Assembly: GCF_001632365.1 (NCBI RefSeq)
Contig: NW_024468542.1
Coordinates: forward strand, 227,051 to 291,050
Reading direction: 5' to 3'
Length of the DNA stretch: 64,000 bases
Source of the DNA: Laetiporus sulphureus 93-53
Lineage: Eukaryota; Basidiomycota; Agaricomycetes; Polyporales; Laetiporaceae
The translations under genes and the position numbers were made by a program. The notes below the pieces were generated by a model that saw only the letters and a program-made list of their open reading frames with translations, searched no databases and was not told the DNA's origin. Position 1 is the stretch's first letter. Each line of letters starts with the position of its first letter. Below are positions 21,903 through 33,829 of the stretch, piece by piece.

Positions 21903-23556
21903 ATGTCAAACACGAGAAGTCCAGATACAGAAGTATATCCACATGCTCACCGAGGACAAAGAAGCAGTGGCGTATTCATGACTTTGTCTCCGCCCTCGAG
22001 TGTGGCGCTCAGTGTTGCTCCACATATTCGACCAGCCAGCATCCCCATGAGGCTCGTGCCCAATATCCAAGCTACGGCAAAGGGAATTGACATGCCTCGG
22101 CGTTTTCACGTTAACACTGGTTCCAACGGACATCCGACCAGGCCCCCACGTGTGGCGTCCAATGCGCCTCCCCGCCTGCGCTCTACACACGATCTCACAA
22201 TATCTCATTCTTGGGCAGCTCTCAATCCTAACAAAGCCGAAGATACCAGAAAAGTGTCAGATCTAACGCGCTACATGCAAAGCCATGATCGCCCTTCGGA
22301 CATCGGTGACCGGGAGGTTTCACCTGAGATAATCTATGTAAGCACAGAACAGAATGTAACGGCCAAGGTTGGTCAGTTGGTAAGTCAGCAAACCAGCACT
22401 TGATCGCAACATTCCCTGTGCTCACCGCATACCGAGAAGGCTCCCAACCCGAGAGTCATCACTGGCACGCAAGGTGGACTGAGACCAAGGGTACAGTCGC
22501 TACACCTGTCCAGCGCAAACCTCAGCCTCCTTTCCGGAGATGGGCCATCGAAATCGTCGAGTACGATTGATGGAATCGCTCACAATGAACGCATGGTGTG
22601 TAAACTCGCAGCACTGTGAAGATTATTTGGACTGATTCTCAAGCAGATACAAACAGCTACTCATGAACGCCCGAGGGCTTGGATTACATCGAGCCCCACG
22701 CACCGCTCGCCATTGACCACAGAACCAGGCGTACCGCCACATTCCATCACTGAAAATTTGTTCGGCGTGAAAGGCACAATCTTGAAGGAGGGCTTCTAGC
22801 ATAGTGCTGTAGTCAGTATAAATGTGAGTACAACGTTGGAGGACATCTCCCAGATCTGCCGCTTACCATAACTGGCGCCATTAATGCAACTAGACGGTGT
22901 ATTCTCTGTCTGACCCAATCGTGAGACCAAAGGCACCCGAGCCGCTGGAGTGCGATACGCAAGAAGTGAGGCCTGCGGAGGATGATGAGCTCGTTGACAC
23001 CGCTTATCATACAATTGCGTGGTTAATCCAGTCAGCGGAAGACATCGATTGGTCGGAGTTGGCTCGCAACCATGCAAACACCAGTCGAGCCAGACAGACC
23101 ACCGTCCAAAAAATTGTAAAGAAAATAAAGAGCTCTGGGGATACTCACGCGACTCCTCCTATTCCAACAGGAAGATACAAGCCGTCCTCTATGTTGGCTT
23201 ATCTGCACTCGGATCTCCACCTACAACGGCGAACGCAAGCTACACGAATTCGCGAATGGAGAGAGATGTCGGATAAGGCTCGTCATGATGCAACCATGCG
23301 AGCGTTCTGTGACACGTTCGAAAAGGGCGCAGTACAGACGATGATCGCGAAGCGGCCGATCCTGGAAGCGGCGTCCGATGGCGAGGTGAGGCGAGTAGCA
23401 TCGTTGTGCAATGCACATCAAGAGGAACGCTCAGAAGCTAAGAGAGCATGGAAACAGTGCAGAAGGACTAGGAATAGGCATATCAACTTTGGCTTTGTCA
23501 ACAAAAGTATCAACTCGGACAATCGTGTGCCAACGTCGACAGTCTTCTCCGTTTGA
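21903..23556 (+). pseudogene. Family D copy 1, one in-frame stop in exon 3
   Basis: The exons are 21903-22379, 22440-22595, 22647-22823 and 22894-23556, with phase-0 introns; exon 3 is exactly 177 bp as in D2 and D3. Codon 51 of exon 3 is TAG (22797-22799). Yet exon 4 stays open for 220 codons and keeps the family core YKPSSMLAYLHSDLHL. Exon 4 is about 67 codons longer than in D2/D3. It either lost function recently, expresses a protein of about 261 aa ending in exon 3, or avoids the stop by another splice. An in-frame ATG five codons upstream (21888) exists, but D2 and D3 have GTG there. There is no signal peptide. Confidence 0.68.
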
Positions 23557-24189
23557 CCTAGTTGCCTGTGGGTCGATATTTACAGCAGTTGTAGCATAGT
23601 GCGTGCCATAGCTGAGCATCGAGATATCATAAATCAAACGAAAAACACAGCGAGGAGCGACGTGATACTGTGAAAGCGCTGAAGGAACGCGCCGGTCAGT
23701 GGCGCCAGCGTCGCTCACTGCAAGGTGGCCGGTGGCGGTCGATCAGCTGGCCACATTCCACCTTGTGGCCGATTCTGGGTCTCTCCACGCGGTATCGTTT
23801 CTCCCAAAGCTTCTCATCATATCAACACATGGAGAGGAGGTGTACCGTATCGATTTGTCTTTCAAGAACATGACAACTCATTGTAGAGCAGGGGAACACC
23901 CAGCTGCAGAAAAAATGATAGATAAGAACCATAAGATTGGACTCGATCAAGGTCACATTTCTACGACACGTTTAGGCCATAGAAGATGATGAAACTGATT
24001 TTTTGAGAACACGAGTTCGAGTGGCACTGGACACGCGCACGCTAACCAATCCCGGGATGTAAGCCACGGGGAATTAGACGCCAAAAGTCTGAACCATTAC
24101 TTCGCGTTCGCGCTCGCGCTCTCCTGATCCCCTCCCTTCAACTCTCGCTTCACATACGGTTATCCTACTACCAGGATATTGTGCAATAC
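23557..24189. other. Spacer and D2 promoter
   Basis: The left part matches no known gene. From about 24009 the D promoter appears (GAGTTCGAGTGGCACTGGACACGCGCACGCTAACCAATCCCG). A weak form of the box, TTAGACGCC, follows at 24072, about 118 bp before the ATG. Confidence 0.45.
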
Positions 24190-25614
24190 ATGTCGAACCT
24201 TCAATGCCCACACAAAAACGTTCCGCCGGCTCACCGAGGACAGAGGAGCAGTGGCATATCCATGCCTTTGTCTCGACGCTCCGTCGTGGTGGTCGGTGAG
24301 GCCGCGCATAATCGACCAGCCAATACTCCCAAGAGGCCCGTGCCCGGCATGAAAAATGCGGCGAAGAAGGCCGACAGGCCCCAACATCCTCGCGTTGACA
24401 CTGATTCCATTACGCCATTGTCCACACTCAAACCTGGAGCGCACAATACACCTCCACGGCTGCGCTCTATACCCGGTCCTACGACACCTCACCTGTTGGC
24501 AACTCTCAGTCCCAACATAGTCGAAGGAATCAGCGAAATGCCAGGTCTGACGCGAGGTATACAGAATGACGGCCGCTCTTCTAATGTCTTGCCAGAAAGA
24601 ACCTATGCAAGCGTAGTAACCAGTACAGACAAGATTGGTAGCCAAGTCAGCAAACCAAGTCTCAGTTGTACTGTTTCCTGTGCTCACCATGTGTCACCAA
24701 GGTTCCTCAGTTGGGAGCCGCCAGAGGCATACGGAATGCAGCGCCATCTCGGGCCGCCACTCACTATCGCGGTGGCACAAACAAGGGTCTCCTTTCCGGA
24801 GACAAACTGCCAAGGTGGAATAGAACGGTTGGACGGAATGCTCTGGATGGAAATGGACGCACGGTAAGTCAGTGTACAGAGTTCATAGTCCATGTCAAAC
24901 TGACCGCAGGCAGATGCAGCGAAACATTCGCGGTGGTCATAAGGCTCGGCCTGTACAAAATTCCGCGCCAAATGCAACGTCGTCTAGACGTAAGCGGATG
25001 CCACCTCGTTCCATGACTGACATTCTGCCCGACCCGAGACTTACCAACTGGAGGACGTCTTCTGGACAGAGAGTTTCAGCCTCCACGATTGTGAGCACAC
25101 AGTGAACGATCAGCTCCCATAAGATCTACTCACCGTTATGGGCATCATGTAGATGGTGTATTCCAAATCTGATTGGATACAGCGACCGAACACACCTGGA
25201 CTGCTCGTTCGAGATAGAACGAAGCAGGCATCTGCGGATGGCGATGAACTGGCCAACACTGCTAGCCGTACAGCCATATGGTTGCTTCAATCGGCCACAG
25301 ACGTAGACTGGGCCGAGTTCTCTCAGGTCCGTGCAAACGCCAATGGAGCGAGACAGATTGCCAGCAGGAAGACTGGAGACCAAACGAAAGGCTTCCAGAC
25401 TGTCATCCCAGCGTGCAAATACAAGCCGTCCCGCATGTTGACGTACCTTCACTCGGATCTCCATCTGCACCAACAGGCGGGACAAAGATGGAAGACAATG
25501 TCGGAAGATGAGCGTCACGAAGCGACCATGAAGGCATTCAGCAATGGATCTGTTGAAGCAACAAATCAGGCCATAAGCACGGAGCAGCTATCGGCCCACG
25601 AGACGAGAATTTGA
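24190..25614 (+). CDS. Family D protein 2, 418 aa, unknown function
   Basis: The exons are 24190-24645, 24702-24863, 24914-25090 and 25153-25614; all divide by three and all introns are phase 0. Exon 1 is basic and proline-rich (HRGQRSSGISMPLSRRS). Exon 3 holds RKRMPPRSMTDIL. Exon 4 holds the best conserved part: TAIWLLQSATDVDWAEFSQV, then YKPSRMLTYLHSDLHLH and KTMSEDERHEATMKAF. The last segment looks helical. The intron 1 donor is reduced to GTCAGC because four bases around the consensus GTAAGT of D3 are gone, so splicing may be weak. No signal peptide, TM or known domain is seen. It is the first gene of a D-C-X block. Confidence 0.7.
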
Positions 25615-26541
25615 TGGAGGAGTGAGGCGGGCAGCATAAATGTGTAGTAAATGACAAGAGGGATTCAGGAAGCTCGAAGATGGTAGAGTCGGGTTTCGGG
25701 CAAAGCATGTACAGTTTGGTTTCCTGAGATATGATATTGGATAATTGCACGAACATATTGAAGGCCCCTTTCATCGTCTGCTTTGGCGATACAAGACTTC
25801 CGGTGGAGGGAGGAGCATCACATCCTGATCTTGAGACACAGCGGCTGGATACGAATGACTGTCATAAAATGCAATTGGAGCGTCAACGAATGTCTCTTGT
25901 CAAGGAGGTCGTTGCGAAGAATAAAGATGCGGTCAGTCTAGCGAATTGCGGTGCTACCTCGAGACAGGAAGGCGCAAAGGAGCGCGTGCACTGAGCTCAC
26001 CAGTGCAGTTGACCGTGAAAACGCCATCGTAGTGGAGAAAAATGTGACAGCCGTCATCTTGCCACACTACACTCCGCGAGCGTAAAGACTGTAGCCTAAG
26101 CTCGCATCAGTGCATGAGATTAGCGTGTGCAGAAAAATAGACTAATCACCTTTCCATTCTGCGACAAATATATCGTGCTTGCATGGACACACGTAGCACG
26201 GTATACGATGCAATCAGCAACCAGGCGAAGTAGTCGCCAAATAACGGCTAGTGACATCCTACGTCTTCCGGACGAGTCTCACATCGTTGCTTTGAATTCG
26301 AATTCTTATACGCTAAACAAGCCCCTACAGTTCAAAACACTTTCTCTTTGGACTGGCGGAACAGTACTAAGACACCTATATTGCGATGAATAAGTCGCAT
26401 TCCACCAATTGAAAAATCAATACTAACGTTCCCTTTGTTAACCATGCTTTCCAACAACGTGGCGCTGGCCGAAGGTACACGAGGATGCCGCGAGTACAAC
26501 TCCGCGAGAGGGCTTGGACCGGAAACATGCGAGCGTCTATG
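25615..26541. other. Spacer with possible minus-strand exon
   Basis: Around 26110-26260 the minus strand could end an exon at a QNGK peptide followed by a GTGATT donor. The equivalent place in the second block (about 33200-33260) reads FLRNGK followed by GTGAGT. A minus-strand gene may have existed between D and C in the ancestral block. No full model is possible. Confidence 0.3.
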
Positions 26542-26550
26542 GAGGCGCCC
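26542..26550 (+). promoter_or_regulatory. TARGCGCYC-like box before C2
   Basis: GAGGCGCCC is followed by AACCAACCGCGTCGCTTTGGCCACTCGCCC and CTACCACGACCAG, the same succession as before C3. It lies 224 bp before the C2 ATG. Confidence 0.5.
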
Positions 26551-26765
26551 GTATTAAAACCAACCGCGTCGCTTTGGCCACTCGCCCCACGCTTGCTCCC
26601 CTACCACGACCAGTATCCCAGCACTTCAAGACCACTCGCTCAACGCATATAGCATTACTTACTGCGCGTTGCCACGCTCCTACGCGTTCTTGACACTGAT
26701 CATCTCTTTGTGATTCCTTTGTGTTCGTATTCTCCTTGTCGCGACTTCTCGCCGACGCGTCAACA

Positions 26766-27858
26766 ATGGTGTTCGGGATTTTCAAGAGGATCGTAAAGGC
26801 AGTTACGAAGAAACTGCCTTATATCTTGGTTATAGTACAGCCACATCCGGAGCTGTCGGAGGCAATCTGCGGCCATCGAGCCACTCCTTTCCATTACGAC
26901 ATCGTCACTCTTGAGAGCGCACAGATCAATACGGACGAATCGGACGAGGACGTGCAATCGGTGAGTAAGCTAGCCGCCAGGTCCGTATCGATCTGTGTAC
27001 TCACCGTGAATTGCCTCGGTAGTCCATTTTGCCGCCGCCACATCGGATTGTCTGCACATGCTCGCAACGCCGACAGCATGAAGTGGACCACACTGGGAAC
27101 ATGGGTCGCGACCGTAGTGGACCTAGCTTCTACTGCATGGTGAGCTCGATGACGTCTGAAGATCGTGTTTCGAATTACTGACATGGCTACCAGATCGATG
27201 GTGAGGACGTCAAGATCCATCCGCCGCCTTTCGAAATCCTGCGCCAGCTAAGGAAAGAGCAAACGATGGCGGATGCGCTTGATCTTGAGTACAAGCTCAA
27301 GACCGGCGTGATTCAATGGGAGGAGGTCGCTGAGATAAGCATGGCAGAATCTGGGATCATGTCAGAATCGGTGAGTGGCGTTGTCGTGCGAGCCAGACAG
27401 TGATGGCTCACCTACACTTGTAGGAGTGGGGTACTGTCGAAACTGACACGCCATCCGCCGAATGGGAGCACGGCTATGGCGGACGTCTCTGTGACTCCGG
27501 CTGGCCAAATTCTCAGTGGGCGTGCACCTCTCAAGTCGCCTCGTCGAGTTCGTCGGAGTTTCCAATGAGGGCGAGGAACAGGTGGAACAGTGAACAGCAC
27601 AACTATCGCGAGGATGCATTCGAGGGCGGCCACCGTAATTTGGCCATTGCATCCCAGTTCTCCTCGTCCTCGCCGGTCCAGGTCCCCACCATGCCGCCCC
27701 GCAACAATGAACCGGACAGAGTAGACTTCGAGCTGCTGGAGCTGGCAATGGAGTCGCTGGTGAGATTGCAAGAAATTTTGGACGAGACATCGGAGGGAGA
27801 GGCGCAGGATATCTATGCAGACGTCCTCGAAGCGGAGGGCAGTGGGGCGGCCAACTAG
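26766..27858 (+). CDS. Family C protein 2, 307 aa, shifted splice acceptor
   Basis: The exons are 26766-26960, 27023-27139, 27194-27370 and 27424-27858; the introns are phase 0. It starts MVFGIFKRIVKAVTKKLPYI, a basic amphipathic helix, and then the PHPELSEAICGH signature. Exon 2 ends SGPSFYCM. The acceptor used by C3 (CCGCCACAG) is mutated here to CCGCCACAT. The next upstream AG (GGTAG at 27022) keeps the frame and adds seven codons (SILPPPH). Exon 3 (PPPFEILRQLRKEQTMADAL) is nearly identical to C3. Exon 4 has PSAEWEHGYGG and a leucine-rich acidic helix (LLELAMESLVRLQEILDE). There is no signal peptide. It is the reference for the C3 frameshift. Confidence 0.75.
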
Positions 27859-28080
27859 TGCACGGAGGTCAGCAAAACACGTTGGATAGCCGACAATAGG
27901 TTGGGTGTCATAAAGCCGAGATGAGCAGGAGACAAGGGGATGGGTGCAAGGAGATACAGAATGATGTACAGATAGTGAGCCTGTCTGGGAGAAAGCATTC
28001 AGTTACACGTCTCGCTCGAAAATGTGAAGCATACCGTTTTATTTATCCCAGGTTTTCAAACAATAAGTAAATATAGTGCG
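27859..28080. other. Short spacer before X1
   Basis: It matches 34955-35142 with the end GTTTTCRAACAATMAG, so the D-C-X duplication runs through it. Confidence 0.5.
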
Positions 28081-28530
28081 ATGGCCGGCTCCGTAAGCAA
28101 AAAGCACAAGGCGGCCAAAGAGGGGCATTGACACAAGCACCCGGATCTCGATGTGTCACTCTGGCTCCGTCAAACTACGTCCCCTTTCCAACCTGCCTGC
28201 TCAACCCACTCTGTGCCATGCGATCTAAAATACCGAATTCCGTGAGTAGGCCGCTTATGGCTGTGTGAGACAGCGCTGACTTATTGCGATGCGATCTGGC
28301 CTGCCACGTCCAGTAGCTCCTGAAGCACGGCAATACGCCATTTTGAGCAGCGATGGCCAACAATCGGTCGAACGAAGATTTCGCAATAGCTGCAGGCATG
28401 ATGTGATCCTCACAAGAGAGCGGACTGAAGGCCGTCGCACTCGAACAGCAGGTGAGTGTGTCGTTGTGAACACACCGGTCGACTTCTTCATGCTCAATAG
28501 ACAATGAAACCCGCCCATCATGGGAAAGGC
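28081..28530 (+). pseudogene. Family X copy 1, frame lost
   Basis: The text aligns with X2 (35143 on) from the ATG (ATGGCCGG) onward, but the reading frame closes after 16 codons. The intron seen in X2 is still visible: GTGAGTAGGC near 28241, GCTGACTTATTGCGATGCG as the branch region, and an acceptor CGTCCAG at 28313. The following exon text remains recognisable. It is a decayed copy of the third gene of the D-C-X block. Confidence 0.5.
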
Positions 28531-28599
28531 AGTAGCGAAGGATGGTCTTACCCCCGCGACTAATACGCGAAGTCAAATTGAGAATCCCTACGGAGACGC

Positions 28600-29480
28600 G
28601 TCAATGACAACGAGCAGGACTGACGTGGGGAAGAATGATCATACGCACGGGCGGATGGCGAGTTGTGCACACACAACGAGCCAGTAATGACCGATAACGT
28701 TGACAGAAATGCATCCGACATAGGTATTGTCGGCTCTGGACGTGACGACAGCTTAACATGCAGTTACGTTGGCAACCATGCAAGCCAGACGTGTAGTCAC
28801 GGATCGATCGCCTTGTACAATCCGCTGCTGTGTGATGCCGTCCAGGTGAGAACGATATGAACCGGAGCTTAAGAAAATGCTAACTCACCACGTCTGCAGG
28901 AGGTTGGCGCCAACTCGAGCGACGCTTTCGTGCGACGTGAAGAGTTGGCTAACGCAGGTTCATATGCTATGCCATGAGTTTCTGAGCACGCGTGTCATGA
29001 CGAGCATCAAAGGCGAGTTAATAGATCTACGAACCACAGAACTGAGCTGACTCTTTGCTTCCTAATGCAGGCGCCTCATACCTCCACCTCTACCAGTGCC
29101 CGGATGCGCCAATATTGAGCAATGACGGAAGCTATACATGCCGTGATGTGGTTGCGTGCTCGTACAATGCATACGGCTTGCTATACTGCATCGAAAGAAT
29201 GGAAGATGAGGACTCCTGGACCGCGATTGCTCTCGATCAGACGATCCGTCCAGCGGGTTTGAGCAGTCGCTGGCACGAGCAAGAAGGGACGAGAGACAAG
29301 TAAGTCAACGCGATGAACTAACGCAAGCCGGAAGATGCGGAGATGGTGTTCTCGCATGTCAGACTTCAACAACAGCTTGCACATAGACGAGAACTTACCT
29401 TTGATACCGCGATAGGATGTCCGCACCGGCGTTGCAGATGGAGCACTGCTGTGACAACGTCCTGATGTCCAGTTCATCGA
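28600..29480 (+). other. Downstream part of X1 unit
   Basis: It aligns with 35690-36440. One clear exon end lies at the GCCGTCCAG / GTGAGAACG junction (28847). The intron contains GCTAACTCACC and ends at CTGCAG (28901), followed by GAGGTTGGCGCCAACTCGAG. X2 has the same junction at 35903. Whether this is the rest of gene X or a separate gene is unresolved. Confidence 0.35.
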
Positions 29481-29620
29481 ACTCTTCATCTTGAAGGCCA
29501 GAACGATATATGTTCATCGAGGCAGCCAGCAACGAGAGCTATCGAGCAAAGCGAGAGTCAAGATTGCGAACATCGCGTGAGCGCCAATCTCGTAACAGCG
29601 CAAGGCAGCGCGGTGCGCAT

Positions 29621-29636
29621 TGTGGCGGCCAATCAG
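29621..29636 (+). promoter_or_regulatory. GTGGC-CCAAT element
   Basis: TGTGGCGGCCAATCAG is found again at 36673-36688, nearly again at 46725-46739 and at 63553-63568 (one base different). It joins a GTGGC half-site to a CCAAT box. Confidence 0.45.
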
Positions 29637-29699
29637 ATGGTGAGATTCCAATTATGGTTTTGGTTAGTTCATCAGCTAATGACTAGTGACTTACTGTAT

Positions 29700-30634
29700 C
29701 ATGAACGTCGCAGCGAAAATGTACAAAAAAAAACTGAAAGGTTGCGCTCGATGAATCATTATCTCTATCGGTCTTATATAACAAAGATTTACATTTCCCC
29801 AGTGATTGCGCGAAGACACTGCGGTATCGTCCTCACGAATGCGCTATTCCTCGTCTCCGCTGCTCGGCGCTGACCATCAATATTCAATCATCGCATATAA
29901 TCCTCCAATGAATGCATATTGGGGCATAAAGTCATGTTATAACCCGATATACGTAACTCACTACCGCCATTCGGCTGACCTTTTCACTTCACTGATGTAT
30001 GATGGTGGGGTGGAGAGGTCGATATCCTCGGCATCAAGATCATGTCGAACGGAAACAAGGTGAGATTGGATGCCGAATGAGCACAAGCTAAGTCAACAAC
30101 GATTATGAAACTACGGGACAACCGCAAGCAGGAAGCATAGGGCGAAAGATGATATTCCATCGAAAGGTGGATATGAGACCTCAATTACTCTCAATAGATG
30201 ATGAGCTCGATGGATGAAAATGGCATAAGAGTGATACTTATCAGGGAGCACTCTGAATGTCAGAATTAGCATCAATTCTTAGAAAATTGGAGGATCTATG
30301 GGACGTCATAGTGATTGAACTGTCACCTCTGATGATTTCTGCCTGGCACCAGTAATGGGGCTTTGTCTAGGTCTTCTAGATGACTTTCACGTAGAAACAT
30401 TGGAAATCTATTTCAACGCAGCTGTTACTGCTTCCTCATCGCGATTGACAGAATAATTTACCCATCTGGAGGCACGAGTCGCTAGGAAGAGCAATCTGTA
30501 CACTCCCTCAGCCCATATGACTCATGTAGATGAGGCGTGAGTAGACCATGGCAAGAGATGTGCCCCTCACGAGTGGCTCCCAGTCGCGGAGACCGAATTC
30601 GTAGCCACCCACAGCAGCTTAGCGCCCAATTACA
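29700..30634. other. Spacer, no supported gene
   Basis: It aligns in part with 36740-37640. At about 30587-30634 a run GAGACCGAATTCGTAGCCACCCACAGCAGCTTAGCGCCC opens the promoter module also seen before F1 (37611) and F2 (39594). Confidence 0.4.
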
Positions 30635-30658
30635 GAGTGGCTGAACATGCTGCCACTC
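30635..30658. promoter_or_regulatory. 24-bp dyad GAGTGGC-N10-GCCACTC
   Basis: The perfect 7-bp arms are ten bases apart. The same dyad with exactly the same spacing is at 37659-37682 before F1. It is likely a site for a dimeric regulator (inference). Confidence 0.6.
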
Positions 30659-30918
30659 CGTGCTCTTTCAGCGTGGCATCTGTAAAGAGTTCACCTGCAT
30701 CAGAAAACATGTTTTGATCCCTGCTGTGGCGTAAATGGTGACAGCGACCGAAAGGAAAAACGATAGAAGAGCTTGGAGACCAAGATCACATCCCTATGGC
30801 ACGTTCAGGTATAGAAAAGGGTGGGATGACTTATCTTCTCGCCTTTGTTTGAACACGAGTTCCAATGTCTCACTCGCCACGCGCACGCTAGCCAATCCGG
30901 GCTACGCAAGCCACGGGC

Positions 30919-30930
30919 AAATAAGCGCTC
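30919..30930 (+). promoter_or_regulatory. TARGCGCYC box before D3
   Basis: AAATAAGCGCTC is followed by TTCGAACCGCG. It lies about 117 bp before the ATG, with ACGCGCACGCTAGCCAATCC just upstream. Confidence 0.5.
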
Positions 30931-31035
30931 ACATTCGAACCGCGCTCCACGTTCGCCCTCTCTTCATCCCCTCCCTTCAACTCTCCCTTCTCCCTTCATA
31001 CACTGTAATTCTGCTATCAAGACACGGTGCAATAC

Positions 31036-32487
31036 ATGTCAAACATTCAACGTCCATATACGAAAGCTCCACTTGCTCACCGACAACAGAGTAGCAGTGG
31101 CATATTCATGCCTTTGTCCACACCCTCGATCGTGGCGCTCGGTATCACCCCGCAATCTCGCCCTGCCAATGCTCTCGTGAGGCCTCTCCACGATTGCCAA
31201 GCTGCGAGGAAAGGGACGAACACGCCCCAATATTTTCGAACTGACACTGATTCCATAAGACTTTTGCCTAAACTCCAACATGTGGCGTACAACGGGCCTC
31301 CGCGTCTTCGCTCTACATATAATCGCACAACATCTGACCCTTGGGCAGCTCTCAGTCTTAATAAGGCCGAATGGATCGGAGAAGTGTCAGACCGGATGCG
31401 CAGTATGCAAAGCGATGGCCACCCTTCGAATGCCGCCACTCGAGAGGTGTTGTCCGAGAGAATCTATGAGAATACAGGAAACAATACAGCCAAGATTGGT
31501 TATCAGGTAAGTCAGCTACCCAGGTCTCAGTTGTAATGTTCCCTGTGCTCACCATGTGTCACCAAGGCTCCGCGGTTGGGAGCCGTTACAGGCAGAAGGG
31601 ATGCACCGTCATCTAGGACCGCAGCTCACCACTTCCCCGCCGCCAAAGAGAGCCTTGTTCACGGAGGCCAATTGCCAAGGTCGATCGAGAAGATGAGAGG
31701 GGACAGCCCGAGTGGGAATGAACGGGTGGTAAGTTAACATGCAGAGTTTATAGTGTACGTTGGACTGACCACAGGCAGATGCAACAAAATGCTGGCGGTG
31801 ATCATGAGGTTCGACCTGTGCAATATTCTGCGCAGAATGCATCGTCATCTAGACGTATGCGGATGCCACCTCGTTCTGTGACAGACATTCTGGCCGACCC
31901 AACATCTAACAACTTGAAGACGTCTTTTGGACACAGAGGCTCAGCCTCTATGAATGTGAGCACACGGTGCAAGATCAGCTTCGAGGTGACTCGCTCACCA
32001 CAATGGGCATCATTTATGCAATCTATAGATGGTATATTCCGCGTCTGAACAGACAGAGCGATCGAACGCACCTAGAGCGCTCGCTCGAGACGGAAATAAG
32101 GCGACGTGTACAGATAAAAACGAGCTCACGGACGTTGCTTATCAAACAGCTGTATGGTTGCTCCAATCGGCTGCAGACGTCGACTGGTCCGAGTTCTCTC
32201 GGGTCCGTGCAAATGCCAGTTACGCTAGACAGATCGCCGGCAGGAAGAACGAGGAGCAAAGGAAAGGCTTGAAGACTACTCACGCGAGCGTCTTCCCAAC
32301 CTGCAAGTACAAGCCGTCCCCCATACTGGCGTATCTTCACTCGGATCTCCACCTACACCGACGTGCAATGCAAAAATGGAAGAGACTGTCAGAAGATGAA
32401 CGTCATGAAGCCGCTGTGAGGGCGTTTGTTGGACAAGACCAGGCGATAAGCGCGGAGAAGCCATCGACCCACAATGAGAGAGTTTGA
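31036..32487 (+). CDS. Family D protein 3, 422 aa, unknown function
   Basis: The exons are 31036-31506, 31567-31728, 31779-31955 and 32029-32487; all introns are phase 0. It starts MSNIQRPYTKAPLAHRQQSS. Exon 3 has RRMRMPPRSVTDILADP. Exon 4 has TAVWLLQSAADVDWSEFSRV, then YKPSPILAYLHSDLHLHRRA and KRLSEDERHEAAVRAF. The intron 1 donor is a full GTAAGTCAGC, and the intron is nearly identical to that of D2 although the exons differ at many amino acids. No signal peptide, TM or known domain is seen. It is the intact lead gene of the second D-C-X block. Confidence 0.75.
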
Positions 32488-33599
32488 CGGAGCAATGTTA
32501 CGGATAGCATCGCTGTGCAGCGAAATACGAAGCACAGTTGTCGGAAGTTCCAAGAGGATAGAACTGGACTTAAAGGATCCGGACAGAGCTCATACTCCTT
32601 GGTTTCCAGAGGTATCATAATGAACGATTGCATGTATATGCCGAAAGCCTCCTCCACTAGATTTGTTCTTAAGTCAGGACGGGCAGTATTTAGGGCGCGA
32701 ATATGTCCCAAGACGTACCGCAGCGATCATTGCTACCAATGCTCCCATTCCGTTAAAGTTGTAAGCCTTTTGAAGATCATTTTTTTCATGGATTTATCAT
32801 CTGGTTCGGCGAAACAAAATGTAAGATGCAGTAATGAGCAACGCAAGCCCGAAATCCCACACTTTGAGGCATGAACCACTTTATGGATAGCTGATACAGC
32901 ACGCAGTGGAATATACAAGTGTTATTCGTTATTTATGAGGCCATCGTAAGGAATAGAGCACTTTTCAGTCTGAACAAGCGAAATGAGCCATCTCAAGACA
33001 ACATCATGCAAGGAAATGCGTGCGTGGACCCACCGGTCTCATAGGTAGCTGAATACGACGAGGAGTTACCAGAGACCAGTTCCTGATCGGCAAAGGCACA
33101 TGAGTCGTCATCTTTTCACACTCCTCGCCCATGGATGTAATGACTGTAGCTCAAGCTCGCGTCAGCACATCAGAATAAATGAGCCACGGTTGCGGATATC
33201 GAGATCCGCCACTCACCTTTCCGTTCCGCAAGAACCAGACCGCGCTTGTCATGTAGAGATGCAGCGCGTTCACGAAGCAACAGACGAAGCGGATACTACA
33301 ATGCTACTGGTCACTGCTGGAACAACGTTTCGGGCAGTTCAGTATCATTCCTCCATGCCAAATGCGTACAAGCGGAGCATGCCTTGAGAATCAAGAATAT
33401 TTCTCTTCGCATCTAATAAAACAGTGCTTCAACAGCTAAATTGTGAATCAATCACTGTCCACCAATTAAGAATATCAATACTAGCGTCTCATTTGCTAGC
33501 TCTGCTTTACGCCACTGTGGCGGTGGCCAAAGATACACGAGGATACCGCGAGGCACAATTCCGCGAGAGGGCTTGGACCGGAAACATGCGAGCGTCTAC
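32488..33599. other. Spacer with possible minus-strand gene
   Basis: On the minus strand an exon ending FLRNGK at about 33223 meets a good GTGAGT donor, with a CTGACG branch and an acceptor CTACAG at about 33147, then SLHPWARS-type text. It pairs with the relic at 26.1 kb. No start was found. Confidence 0.3.
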
Positions 33600-33609
33600 A
33601 TAGGCGCCC
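33600..33609 (+). promoter_or_regulatory. TARGCGCYC box before C3
   Basis: ATAGGCGCCC, then ATCAACCGCGTCGCTTTGGCCACTCGCCAC and CTACCACGACCAG, 230 bp before the ATG. Confidence 0.55.
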
Positions 33610-33829
33610 GCATTAATATCAACCGCGTCGCTTTGGCCACTCGCCACACGCTTGTTCCCCTACCACGACCAGGGTCCCAGTATCCCCAAACGCCTCGATA
33701 AACGCACAGAGCATTACTTACTGCGCGTTGCCACGTCTGTCTACGTGTTCTTAACACCGTGATCGTCTCATTGTGACTCCTTCGTGTTCATTTCTCTGCT
33801 TGTCGCGACTCCCCATCGACGCGTCGACA

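Noticed and set aside
25300..32440. HMG-box similarity of the D tail (W-x-LSEDER)
   Set aside because: Only a few residues agree, and the rest of the HMG-box pattern is absent.
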